A stretch of 64,000 nt of DNA, taken from contig CAYSRC010000005.1 of assembly GCA_964433495.1 (NCBI GenBank), positions 3,227 through 67,226 of the forward strand, in the 5' to 3' direction. Positions within the stretch are counted from its first letter, which is position 1. Each line of letters begins with the position of its first letter. The notes under the pieces are model-generated. The model worked only from the letters and a program-made list of their open reading frames with translations. It did not search any database and had not been told where the DNA came from. The position numbers were made by a program, and so were the translations under genes. Shown piece after piece: positions 42,165 to 50,749 of this stretch. The DNA comes from CAYSRC01 sp964433495. GTDB lineage: Bacteria; Bacillota; Clostridia; Oscillospirales; Ruminococcaceae.

Positions 42165-43532
42165 CTAATTCTTTTCGGCCGCGAACATCGGCGCGACCTT
42201 TTGGCGGTACACCCGCGCGAACATAAACACCGTGAAGATGAGCGAGACCACCTCGGCGATGAGGAAGGAGTACCACACATAGCGCACGCCCACGTACTTC
42301 TCGAGCAAAAACGCCGAGGGAAGCAGCACGACCAGCTGCCGCAGGATGGAGTTTGCCATGCTCACGGTGCCGTTGCCGATGCCCTGAAGGACGTTGCCGA
42401 GCACGATGGACACCCCCGCCGGCACAAACATCAGGCTGATGATGCGCAGCGCGGGCACGCCGAGCTCGTACATCTCGGCGTCCGCCTCGAACATCGAGAG
42501 GAAAAACTCGGGGAAGATCTGAAACAGCGCGAGGCCCACCGCCATGATGGACGCCGACGTGACCGCCGCGAGCTTGAGCGCCTGCCGCAGCCTTGTCGGG
42601 CGCTTTGCGCCGTAGTTGTAGCCGACGATCGGCACGAGCCCCTGGGTGAGGCCGAACACCGGCATGAACACAAAGCTTTGCAGCTTGAAATAGATGCCGA
42701 ACACCGACACCGCCGAGTCGCTCGCCGCTATCAGAATCTTGTTCATGCCGACGGACATGATTGAGCCTATCGACTGCATGATGATCGCGGGCAGCCCGAC
42801 GCGGTAGATCTCCTTTATCGTGACGCCGTCGAGCTTGAATCTCTTGAAGGAGATCTTGATGTCCTTGTTGAGCAGGGCGTTTAAGGTCAACGCGACCGCG
42901 CACGCCACAATCTGTCCGAAGACGGTCGCGACCGCCGCGCCGCGGATGCCCATGGCCGGGAAGCCCCAATATCCGAAGATGAACACGGGGTCGAAGACGA
43001 TGTTGATAATCGCGCCCGAGGCCTGCGCCGCCATGCTGAGCACGGGGCGGCCCGTCGCCTGCAAAAGGCGCTCGCCCATCGTCGCAAAAAAGATGCCGAA
43101 GCTGACGGTGCAGCAGATTTTGAGGTACTGCGAGCCGAGGCTCACAAGCGTCTCGTCGGGCGAGAACAGGCGGATAAACGCCTCGGTGCCGAACAGGCCG
43201 AACAGCAGAAACACCGCGTAGTTGCACAGCGACAGAAAAAAGCCGTGACAGGCGGTGCTGTTGACCTCGTCAAACCGCTTTGCGCCCAGCCTTCTCGCGA
43301 GCAGCGAGTTGACGCCGACGCCCGTGCCCACCGACACGGCCACCATGACCATCTGCGCGGGGAACGCAAGGGTCGTCGCCGTCAGCGCGTCCTTGCTTAT
43401 CTGCGCGACGTAGATGCCGTCGACTATGTTGTACAGCGCCTGGATGAGCATCGACGCCATCAGCGGAAGCGACATGCTCACAAGCAGCCGCGGTATGGGC
43501 ATCACGCCCAGCTTGTTTTCACTGTTTTCCAT
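42165..43532 (-). CDS. MATE-family efflux transporter
   Basis: A 455-residue protein with twelve predicted membrane helices. It begins PRLLVSMSLPLMASMLIQALYNIVDGIYVAQIS, the MATE signature, with the mirrored second half beginning IYRVGLPAIIMQSIGSIMSVGMNKILI. MATE proteins export cationic drugs or metabolites using sodium or proton gradients. A sodium-driven mechanism would fit the sodium-type ATP synthase next door, but the ion is not readable. It stands alone upstream of the ATP synthase promoter. Confidence 0.93.
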   Translation of the reverse strand: MENSENKLGVMPIPRLLVSMSLPLMASMLIQALYNIVDGIYVAQISKDALTATTLAFPAQMVMVAVSVGTGVGVNSLLARRLGAKRFDEVNSTACHGFFLSLCNYAVFLLFGLFGTEAFIRLFSPDETLVSLGSQYLKICCTVSFGIFFATMGERLLQATGRPVLSMAAQASGAIINIVFDPVFIFGYWGFPAMGIRGAAVATVFGQIVACAVALTLNALLNKDIKISFKRFKLDGVTIKEIYRVGLPAIIMQSIGSIMSVGMNKILIAASDSAVSVFGIYFKLQSFVFMPVFGLTQGLVPIVGYNYGAKRPTRLRQALKLAAVTSASIMAVGLALFQIFPEFFLSMFEADAEMYELGVPALRIISLMFVPAGVSIVLGNVLQGIGNGTVSMANSILRQLVVLLPSAFLLEKYVGVRYVWYSFLIAEVVSLIFTVFMFARVYRQKVAPMFAAEKN

Positions 43533-44376
43533 TCGTTACCCCGTTTCACGCTCAGTGACGCGCAGCAAAACCCTTGAAGCCGCGCCACATGCCAAAGTGC
43601 GCCTGAATCCACGCCGCCGGGAACCTCATGCGGTCAGCGCCGCCGTCCCGGAAAACAACAAGACCGACAGGGAATCGGCCGATATGCGACAGTTTTATTT
43701 TTAAACAGCAACGATATAATTCTATCATCTACCGCAAAAATAAGTCAATGACAAAATGCGGCAATTTTCGTCCGCTTTTTGCCCAAAAAAACGGTAAAAA
43801 TGCCCTGCGCCGGGCGCTTTTCACGATATCGCACCAACGCGAGCGGGCGGGACGTCAGAATATCGTGCACCATGCCGAAACGGACGCGGCGCAAAGCCGC
43901 AAGCATGTCCGTCGTCCTGCGTCCTCAATCGCGACAGGTATACGTCTTCGCAGCCCGGGCTCATCGTCCCCGCGAGCGCGCACGAAGGGCCGGGCTCCCG
44001 GGGCAATGCAGCCCCGCGGCCCGGCTGTCCTCATTCGCCCTGCCGCATAAGACGACCGGATGTTTTCACCCCGCGCATCGCAAAGCCGCAAGCCCTGCGG
44101 GCCGTTTTCGCCCGAGCACGCACCGCACCGCAAAAAAGCGGCTGCGCAACAACAAACGGCGCCGAAGCCCCGCCCCGCGCACCGTTTGTCAAGCACATTG
44201 TTTTTGTCCCGCGCGAAGCCGCTGCACAGGGCGTAAACCGCGCGAATCAGCCGTCCGCGTGCGCATCTTATCGCACGTGAGGCTGTCCGCGGTACCCGGC
44301 ACGGCGGTTCAAAAGACCCTCCGCGCATGTATTCTGTCTGCATCGAGCGCCGCTCTCTCGGCGCCCGCGCGCGGGC
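43533..44376. other. 844-base region without a supported gene
   Basis: A locally AT-richer patch lies at 43690-43800, consistent with a promoter for the MATE gene or for its leftward unit. The rest is GC- and Arg-codon-rich sequence whose long frames on both strands show no family pattern or ribosome site. No tRNA or strong terminator was seen. Confidence 0.5.
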
Positions 44377-46947
44377 TCACCGTGCGCGGGCGAGGAACCG
44401 CTTGAGGGTGCGCGAGACCTCCTTGATGTCGATGGGCTTGGAGATGTGCGCGTTCATGCCGCTGTCGAGCGAGCGCTTGATGTCGTCGGAAAACGCGTCG
44501 GCGCTCATCGCGATGATGGGCAGACCCGCGTCCTCGCGCTTGAGGGCACGGATGGCGCTCGCGGCCTCAAAGCCGGTCATCTCGGGCATCCTGATGTCCA
44601 TGAGCACCGCGTCGTAGTACCCGACAGGGGAGCTCGCGAACATGTCGACGCATATCCTTCCGTTTTCCGCCCACTCGAGCGTCGGGCCGAGGTCGGATAT
44701 CAGCTCGTTTGCAATCTCCCAGTTGAGTTCGTTGTCCTCGGCGACCAGGATGCGGGTCCCCTCGAGCACCGAGTCATCCTCGTCCTCCCTGCGGTCGGGC
44801 GCCTCGTCCGCGGGCGCGTTCATGTGCTCCTTGAGCCCGTGGAAAAGGGTGGACTTGAACAGCGGCTTTGAGATAAACCCGTTAATCCCCGCCTCGCGCG
44901 CCCTGTCCTCGATCTCGCTCCAGTCGTAGGCCGAGATGAGCAGGATCGGTGTGTCGGCGCCTATCTGCTCGCGGATCTCCCTCGCGATGGTTATGCCGTC
45001 GGTACCCGACAGCTTCCAGTCGATGAGGATGATCTGATAATCCTCCCCCCGTCCGTGTCTGTCGGCGATCATCTCAAGGGCCTTTTCACCGTCGAGGGTG
45101 TACTCGACGCTTAGGCCCATCTCCTCGAGGGTTTTTGCGGTGCTCTTGCACAGGTCTACGTCGTCGTCGACCACCAGCATCCGCCACGCGGGCAGCTTCA
45201 TCTCGACATCACTGACCGTCGCCACCTCGAGGTCGAGCGTGATGTGGAACCTGCTTCCCCTGCCCTTCTCGCTCTCGATCTCTATCGCGCCGCCCATGGC
45301 GTCGACGATGTACTTGGTGATCGCCATGCCGAGGCCGGTGCCCTCGGTCTTGCGCACGAACATGTTGTCCTCGCGCTCGAACGATTCAAATATCTTTTTG
45401 ACGAATTCCGGGCTCATGCCCACCCCGTTGTCCTCGACGAGCAGGTTGACCCTGACGAAGTTCGGGCCCTTTGGCGAGGGCTCCTCGTCGAGAAGCAGCC
45501 GTATCGAGCCGCCTTCGGGCGTGAACTTCACCGCGTTGGACAGCAGGTTTATCAGCACCTGGTTGAGGCGCACACTGTCGCAGTAGACGTTTTCGTCCGA
45601 GATGTCCTTGATCACCACATCAAAATTCTGTCTTTTGGCGCGCACCTGCGGGTGGACGATGTTGACGATGCTGTCAACCACCTCGCGCAGCGAGATGAGG
45701 TCCATGTTGAGGGTCATCTTACCGCTCTCAATTTTGGACATGTCGAGCACATCGTTGATAAGGCCCAGCAGATGCTTGCTCGAAAGGGCGATCTTTTTCA
45801 GGCAGTTTTCCACCTTCTCCCTGCTGTCCATGTTGGCGGCGGCAATCGCCGTCATGCCGACGATCGCGTTCATCGGCGTGCGGATGTCGTGGCTCATGTT
45901 GGACAGAAACTCGCTCTTCGCCATGTTGGCGCGCTCGGCCTCCTTGCGGGCCGCGTCGAGCGCCGCCATGTGCTTTTTGGTCATGTTGAGATAGATCATG
46001 AAGATCGTGATCAAGACCGCGAGCACCACGGCGCAGCAGATGACCGCGACCACCATCCACATGCTGTTGAGGTCGTCGAGCACCTCGTTCATCTCGCCGT
46101 AGGGCATGATGGTCACAAGGTACCACTCGGTGTGGTTGAGCCGCGAGCAGTGGATGTGCATGCGGTCGCCCTCAAAGGTTATGACGCGTATAAAATCCCT
46201 GTCGTTCTCAATCGAATCCTTAAAGTCGGCGATAAACTCGTCCGCGCCGGCATCGCCTGTCTGCTCGATGAGCGCGGCGAGCCGTTCAAAATAGTTGTCC
46301 CCTATCGCCGTCTCGCTCTTAATGATGTAGCTGCCGTTTCCGCGGATGATATGGGAATACACAAGGGTGTTGTCATAGTCGAGGGAGAGCGTCTCGGTGA
46401 TATAGCTCACCGGCAGGGCGGCGACAAGCGCAATGCAGTCGCCCCCCTGCATGTCGTACCGCGCCGGCACCCCGAACAGGACGACCTGCCCGCCCTTCCC
46501 GTCGGTGCCCACGGCGACCTTTTTTTCGCCGTTCAAAAGCGAGGTGAGAAAGGGCTCGGGGTCGGTCACGCTTAGGCTGTCCCCGTAGATGACATCCAGC
46601 GTCCCTCCGTCCGAGCAAAAGGCGAGGCTCTCAAACCCCCTCGCCCTCGAGTTGAAGGCCAAGACCTCCCTTATGTCGCCCGACACGTCGGTGGTTATCG
46701 TCTCGGTCAGCGCCTCGACCTGCGAGAGGCGCAGGTCGATGGTGGTGCCGAAGTGCAGCGAGATCTGCTCGCTCATCCCCTGCATGTACAGCGTGCCGAT
46801 ATCGGTGATCGACTTCTCGCTGTAGCCCTTCATGTACTCACCCAAGAACAGAAAGATGACCACGCACAGCAGCCCGATGGCGATGATGCTGAGAATCAAA
46901 AACCTCTTTGTCTTGCTTCCTGCGGAGGCGCCGGTTTTTCCGTCCAT
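44377..46947 (-). CDS. Hybrid sensor histidine kinase with two receiver domains
   Basis: An 856-residue membrane kinase from the ATG at 46947, which overlaps the Hpt stop (TGATG). Two membrane helices (FLILSIIAIGLLCVVIFLFLG and VVAVICCAVVLAVLITIFMIYL) flank an extracellular Cache-like sensor of about 270 residues. HisKA has H353 in NMSHDIRTPMNAIVG. The ATPase shows the N box QVLINLLSNAVKFTPEGG and DNGVGMS/GTGLGMAI. Two receiver domains follow with phosphoacceptors D643 (IILIDWKLSG) and D784 (AVLMDIRMPE). Phosphate likely passes to the adjacent Hpt protein. The signal is unknown. Confidence 0.93.
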   Translation of the reverse strand: MDGKTGASAGSKTKRFLILSIIAIGLLCVVIFLFLGEYMKGYSEKSITDIGTLYMQGMSEQISLHFGTTIDLRLSQVEALTETITTDVSGDIREVLAFNSRARGFESLAFCSDGGTLDVIYGDSLSVTDPEPFLTSLLNGEKKVAVGTDGKGGQVVLFGVPARYDMQGGDCIALVAALPVSYITETLSLDYDNTLVYSHIIRGNGSYIIKSETAIGDNYFERLAALIEQTGDAGADEFIADFKDSIENDRDFIRVITFEGDRMHIHCSRLNHTEWYLVTIMPYGEMNEVLDDLNSMWMVVAVICCAVVLAVLITIFMIYLNMTKKHMAALDAARKEAERANMAKSEFLSNMSHDIRTPMNAIVGMTAIAAANMDSREKVENCLKKIALSSKHLLGLINDVLDMSKIESGKMTLNMDLISLREVVDSIVNIVHPQVRAKRQNFDVVIKDISDENVYCDSVRLNQVLINLLSNAVKFTPEGGSIRLLLDEEPSPKGPNFVRVNLLVEDNGVGMSPEFVKKIFESFEREDNMFVRKTEGTGLGMAITKYIVDAMGGAIEIESEKGRGSRFHITLDLEVATVSDVEMKLPAWRMLVVDDDVDLCKSTAKTLEEMGLSVEYTLDGEKALEMIADRHGRGEDYQIILIDWKLSGTDGITIAREIREQIGADTPILLISAYDWSEIEDRAREAGINGFISKPLFKSTLFHGLKEHMNAPADEAPDRREDEDDSVLEGTRILVAEDNELNWEIANELISDLGPTLEWAENGRICVDMFASSPVGYYDAVLMDIRMPEMTGFEAASAIRALKREDAGLPIIAMSADAFSDDIKRSLDSGMNAHISKPIDIKEVSRTLKRFLARAR

Positions 46948-47330
46948 CAGCTGTCCTCCTCGGCAAAGCGGCGGATCGCCTCGGCCGTCGCCTCGTAGTC
47001 GTCCTTCACGGCGTCGAGCAGGCCGTGCGGGTCGCACCGCCTGTCCCGCAGCGCCTCGGTGAGCGCCACCGACGAGGCGGACAGCCTGTCAAAGCTGAGG
47101 TTTTGACACACCCCCTTGAGGGTGTGCGCCGCCCTGAACGCCTCCTCACCGTCGCCCTCGGACAGCGACCGGCACAGCAGTTCAAAGCTCCCGTCGTTCA
47201 AAAACTTGAGCGCGAACTTTTTTACAAGGCGTTCGCCGCCGAACCTGCCCACGGCATCCTCGTAGTTGCCGCCCAAAATCTCATAACACTCTTTAAGGGT
47301 CAAAGCCTCATTCTCCTTATCTAAATACAT
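46947..47330 (-). CDS. Histidine phosphotransfer (Hpt) domain protein
   Basis: A 127-residue helical protein with the Hpt motif AAHTLKGVCQNLSF, His at residue 69. It relays phosphate between receiver domains of the hybrid kinase and a final regulator. It ends in a 1-base overlap with the kinase start, and its ATG lies about 40 bases after the HD-GYP gene with no clear ribosome site, suggesting coupled translation. The nearest receiver-domain candidate outside the kinase is the REC-HD-GYP-GGDEF protein upstream. Confidence 0.88.
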   Translation of the reverse strand: MYLDKENEALTLKECYEILGGNYEDAVGRFGGERLVKKFALKFLNDGSFELLCRSLSEGDGEEAFRAAHTLKGVCQNLSFDRLSASSVALTEALRDRRCDPHGLLDAVKDDYEATAEAIRRFAEEDS

Positions 47331-47368
47331 TGCGCGGCCCGCGACGCCGGGGCGCCGTCCTGCCCGCC

Positions 47369-49429
47369 TTAAGCGTCTATCTCGGATATCTGCGACAGCC
47401 CGCCCGTCATCGAGCTGTTGTAGAAGATGTACCCGCCGCGCCCGATGTCGTTCTTGAGGGTGTACAGGGCGGTGTCCGCCGCGCGGAAGAGCGCGTCGTA
47501 GTTTGCGCCGACGTCCTCCGATTTCGAGATGCCCATGCTGAAGGACATGTTGAAGTCCTTGTATTTGCCGCACAGCGAGCGGAATATCCTGTCCATGACG
47601 CTCTCGATGTCCTCGGTGTACTCGAGCTCGATCAAAAACTCGTCGCCGCCGATGCGCGCGGCGATGTCGCCCGTGCGGATGGTCTTGCGCAGCTTTTCGG
47701 CGATGTGCACCAAAACCTCGTTCCCGAACGAGTGGCCGTAGTTGTCGTTCGCCTGCTTGAAGCGGTCGAGGTCGATGATCGCAAGCGCGTACTTTGCGCC
47801 GGGCCTGCTGCTTATGCGCTCCTCGATCTTCTTTTTGGTGTAGCCGAAGTTGAACAGGCCCGTCAGCGCGTCGTGGGAGGCGGCCCACTCGAGCTGCATG
47901 AGCTTCTCGTGGGTGTCGTGGATATCGGTCGCCTTGCCTATCGCGCCGAGATAGCGCGGGGGCTCCTCCTCCGACCAGGTCGCCCGCCCGATGAGCTTGG
48001 TCCAGCGTTTTTCACCGCCGATGTTCATCTCGCAGTCGAGCTCGACGATCGGGTGCTCGGGCGAGGTGCTGTGCAGCTCGTCACTGAACATCTCAAGGTT
48101 CTTTTTCCCGAGCACCCGCAGTACGTTTTCGTCGGTGTGCGGGCGCTCGATGATCTCGCTGAGGCCCAGGTGCCGCGCCCCCCACTCGGACATGGTGACA
48201 GTGTCCGACATCGAGAGGTACTCGAACTGTATCTCCTTGGACATCGATGCAAAAAAGCTGTACTTCATCCTCTCGTGCTCGAGCAGCCGCAGCGTCCTCT
48301 GGGACGCCGCGAGCTCGCCGTGGCTCGCGATCTCCTGCTCGACCGAGCTGGTGATCCGTATCTCGGGGCGGGACTCGGACGCCTTGAGCTCGGTCTCGAG
48401 GGTGTCCGCGCAGTCGATAAAGCACTCGATGAGCAGCGGGTTGAACGCCCCGCACTCGCCCCTCAAAATCATGCTGACCGCCTGGTCGTGGCTGTACGCG
48501 TCCTTGTAGACGCGCTTGCTCGTCAGCGAGTCGTACACGTCGGCAAGCGCGACAATCTGCGCCGAGATGGGGATGTCGTCCCCCTTGAGCCCGTCGGGGT
48601 ACCCCCGCCCGTCCCAGCGCTCGTGGTGCCAGCGGCATATCTCGTACGCCGTCCTGACCAGCGGCTCGTCGCTGTGCAGGGGCAGGCGCTCTAACATGTT
48701 CGCGCCCTCCATGCTGTGGGTCTTGATGATCTCGAACTCCTCGGGGGTGAGCTTGCCCGGCTTGTTGAGGATGTTCTCGGGCACCGCTATCTTGCCGATG
48801 TCGTGAAAGGCCGACGCCATGCTTATGGTGGTCAGGTCCGTCTTCGTCAGCTTATAACGGTCGGTCCGCTGGATGAGCGCGCCGAGCAGCACCGCGGTCA
48901 GGGTGCGGATGTGCAGCACATGCATGCCGCTCTCGCTGTTGCGGTACTCGACGATGTGGCTGAGGATGTCCACCATCAGGCTGCTCTGCCTGTCCTTTTC
49001 AAATATCTGGTCGACGGCGATGCCGATGAGCCGCTTTTGGCGGGAATACAAAAGCAACGTGTTCTCGACCCGTTTAAACACCACCGCCGCGTCAAACGGG
49101 CGGCTGATAAAGTCGGTGACCCCCATCTCATACGCGCGCGCGACCGTCCCCGACTCGGTCTCGGACGATATCATGATCACCGGGATGTCGTTTATCCTGT
49201 TGCTGTCGTTCATAAACTTCAGCACGCCGAAGCCGTCGAGATTGGGCATGACGATGTCGAGCAGCACAAGCGAGAGGTCGGTGTCGTTGCGCTCGAGCTC
49301 GGCCACCGCCTGCACGCCGTCCTCCGACTCGATGATTTCGTAATCCCCCCCGAGCATGTCGGACAGGATAGCCCGGTTCATCTCGGAGTCGTCGACAATT
49401 AAGATCTTTTCTTTCTTTTCGGTTGCCAT
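47369..49429 (-). CDS. Response regulator with HD-GYP, PAS-like and GGDEF domains
   Basis: A 686-residue cytoplasmic protein. The receiver domain (1-125) has acceptor D58 in LVLLDIVMPNLDG. The HD-GYP domain (about 150-345) keeps HD (209-210), the KTHS and HHE (268-270) ligands and DGRGYPDGL (273-281), so it should hydrolyse c-di-GMP. A PAS-like segment lies at about 395-505. The GGDEF domain (510-680) has an intact GGDEF at 594-598 and an RxxD inhibitory site (RTGD, 585-588) five residues upstream, so it should synthesise c-di-GMP with product control. Having both active sites under one receiver is notable. It lies between the EAL-HDOD and Hpt genes. Confidence 0.93.
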   Translation of the reverse strand: MATEKKEKILIVDDSEMNRAILSDMLGGDYEIIESEDGVQAVAELERNDTDLSLVLLDIVMPNLDGFGVLKFMNDSNRINDIPVIMISSETESGTVARAYEMGVTDFISRPFDAAVVFKRVENTLLLYSRQKRLIGIAVDQIFEKDRQSSLMVDILSHIVEYRNSESGMHVLHIRTLTAVLLGALIQRTDRYKLTKTDLTTISMASAFHDIGKIAVPENILNKPGKLTPEEFEIIKTHSMEGANMLERLPLHSDEPLVRTAYEICRWHHERWDGRGYPDGLKGDDIPISAQIVALADVYDSLTSKRVYKDAYSHDQAVSMILRGECGAFNPLLIECFIDCADTLETELKASESRPEIRITSSVEQEIASHGELAASQRTLRLLEHERMKYSFFASMSKEIQFEYLSMSDTVTMSEWGARHLGLSEIIERPHTDENVLRVLGKKNLEMFSDELHSTSPEHPIVELDCEMNIGGEKRWTKLIGRATWSEEEPPRYLGAIGKATDIHDTHEKLMQLEWAASHDALTGLFNFGYTKKKIEERISSRPGAKYALAIIDLDRFKQANDNYGHSFGNEVLVHIAEKLRKTIRTGDIAARIGGDEFLIELEYTEDIESVMDRIFRSLCGKYKDFNMSFSMGISKSEDVGANYDALFRAADTALYTLKNDIGRGGYIFYNSSMTGGLSQISEIDA

Positions 49430-49522
49430 ATTCCGTCCTCTCCCCGCGCGGGGGAAGATCTGCGCGGGGCCCTTAAATTGCTTTTCATTTCACAGCATTC
49501 GTCCGGCCAAACGGGAGCGGGT

Positions 49523-50749
49523 TTAAAGGCTGTCGATGCCCATCAGCTCGCCGAGTATCTTGGACACGTAGTTGACCGCCTCGATGTACTTTTGGCCGAT
49601 GAGCTCCTCGGAGATGCCGAGACCCTCGGCGCACTCGCCCATCCTGTGCCACACGCCGTTCTCATAGCACGAGCACATCCTGACGAGCAGGCTGAACGCG
49701 TTTTCCTCGCCCGCAAAACCCTTTTTGATGTCGTCCGAAATGGGCAGATCCTTCACCGCGTCGGCGGGGGCGACGCCGAGCAGCTCGCCGAGCGTCGAGA
49801 ACATGCCCGCGAGGTAGGCGTCGGACTTTTCCACGCGCGCGCCCTTGACGAACGGGGCGAGGCTCTCGCAGAACACCGCGCGCTGGAAGGAGGTCTTCAC
49901 GAGCTCGTCGGTGCGCCCGCCGTCGGGGGTAAAGCTGAGCAGGTACAGCCACTGGCGGATCCTGCCGAGGCCGATGACCATGAGCGCCTGCTTGATGTCC
50001 TTGATCTTGTTGGGAAGGGAGAAGTAGGCCGAGTTGACCATCTTGAGCAGCGCGTAGGACAGCGAGACATCCATCGAGATGAGCTTCGCGAGCTCGTCGA
50101 CGTCGGGCTCGGGCTTGGTGACCTCGGACAGCATGCGCAGGAAGGTCGAGCGCATGTGATCCATCGACTTGACCTGCGAGCTCTCTGCCCTGCCGATGTA
50201 TGAGCCCTGCATGTAGTCAAAGCCGTATTCGTTCGCGGTCCTCTCGGTCTGCTCGTCGTGTATGCCGTAGGCGAACAGCTTTAAGCCGAACTGCTTGGCG
50301 ATGACGCACAGGCGCTCAAGCTCCCTGTCGGTCTTGCCGCGCAGGTCAAACTTTATCATCTCGACCGACGAGAGCATGTCGATGTGCCGCTTGGAGAACT
50401 CAAAGCCCGACAGCGCCAGCCTGTAGCCGTCGCGCCGGTACTCGTTGAGCTTTGCGGACGCCGCGGGGTTGATGAGGGCGCTGTCGTCAAACTGGATGAT
50501 GAGCTTTGTCTTGTCGAAGATGGTGGGCACGTTCTGCATGAGCAGGTTGGGCGTAAAGGTCAAAAAACACTCCATGTTGTTGTAAAACTTGGCGCTGTCC
50601 GGCTGGGTGAAAAAGGCCATGACGGCGTTCGCGACCTTCGCGTCGGTCGGGCTGTGGATGGCCGAGCCGTCGGGATTGTATATGATCTCGTAGGCGGCGA
50701 GCTTGTGCTCCTTGTTCATGATGGGCTGTCTTGCGATAAAGGTTGTCAT
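49523..50749 (-). CDS. EAL-HDOD (YuxH/CdgJ-type) signalling protein
   Basis: A 408-residue protein beginning MTTFIARQPIMNKEHKLAAYEIIYN, the mark of YuxH-type proteins. The N-terminal EAL-like half (1-200) lacks the canonical catalytic set, so it probably binds rather than cleaves c-di-GMP. The C-terminal HDOD half (about 200-405) has SYALLKMVNSAYFSLPNKIKDIKQALMVIGLGRIRQW. Relatives control motility and pilus behaviour. The start was set at the ATG 50749, overlapping the stop of the upstream ATPase gene as ATGA, so the two are translationally coupled. Confidence 0.9.
   Translation of the reverse strand: MTTFIARQPIMNKEHKLAAYEIIYNPDGSAIHSPTDAKVANAVMAFFTQPDSAKFYNNMECFLTFTPNLLMQNVPTIFDKTKLIIQFDDSALINPAASAKLNEYRRDGYRLALSGFEFSKRHIDMLSSVEMIKFDLRGKTDRELERLCVIAKQFGLKLFAYGIHDEQTERTANEYGFDYMQGSYIGRAESSQVKSMDHMRSTFLRMLSEVTKPEPDVDELAKLISMDVSLSYALLKMVNSAYFSLPNKIKDIKQALMVIGLGRIRQWLYLLSFTPDGGRTDELVKTSFQRAVFCESLAPFVKGARVEKSDAYLAGMFSTLGELLGVAPADAVKDLPISDDIKKGFAGEENAFSLLVRMCSCYENGVWHRMGECAEGLGISEELIGQKYIEAVNYVSKILGELMGIDSL

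Noticed and set aside
43779..44405. Long frames on both strands between the MATE and kinase genes
   Set aside because: They are Arg/Ala/Pro-rich with no motif, no ribosome site and no conserved-looking segment; GC-rich sequence gives such frames by chance.
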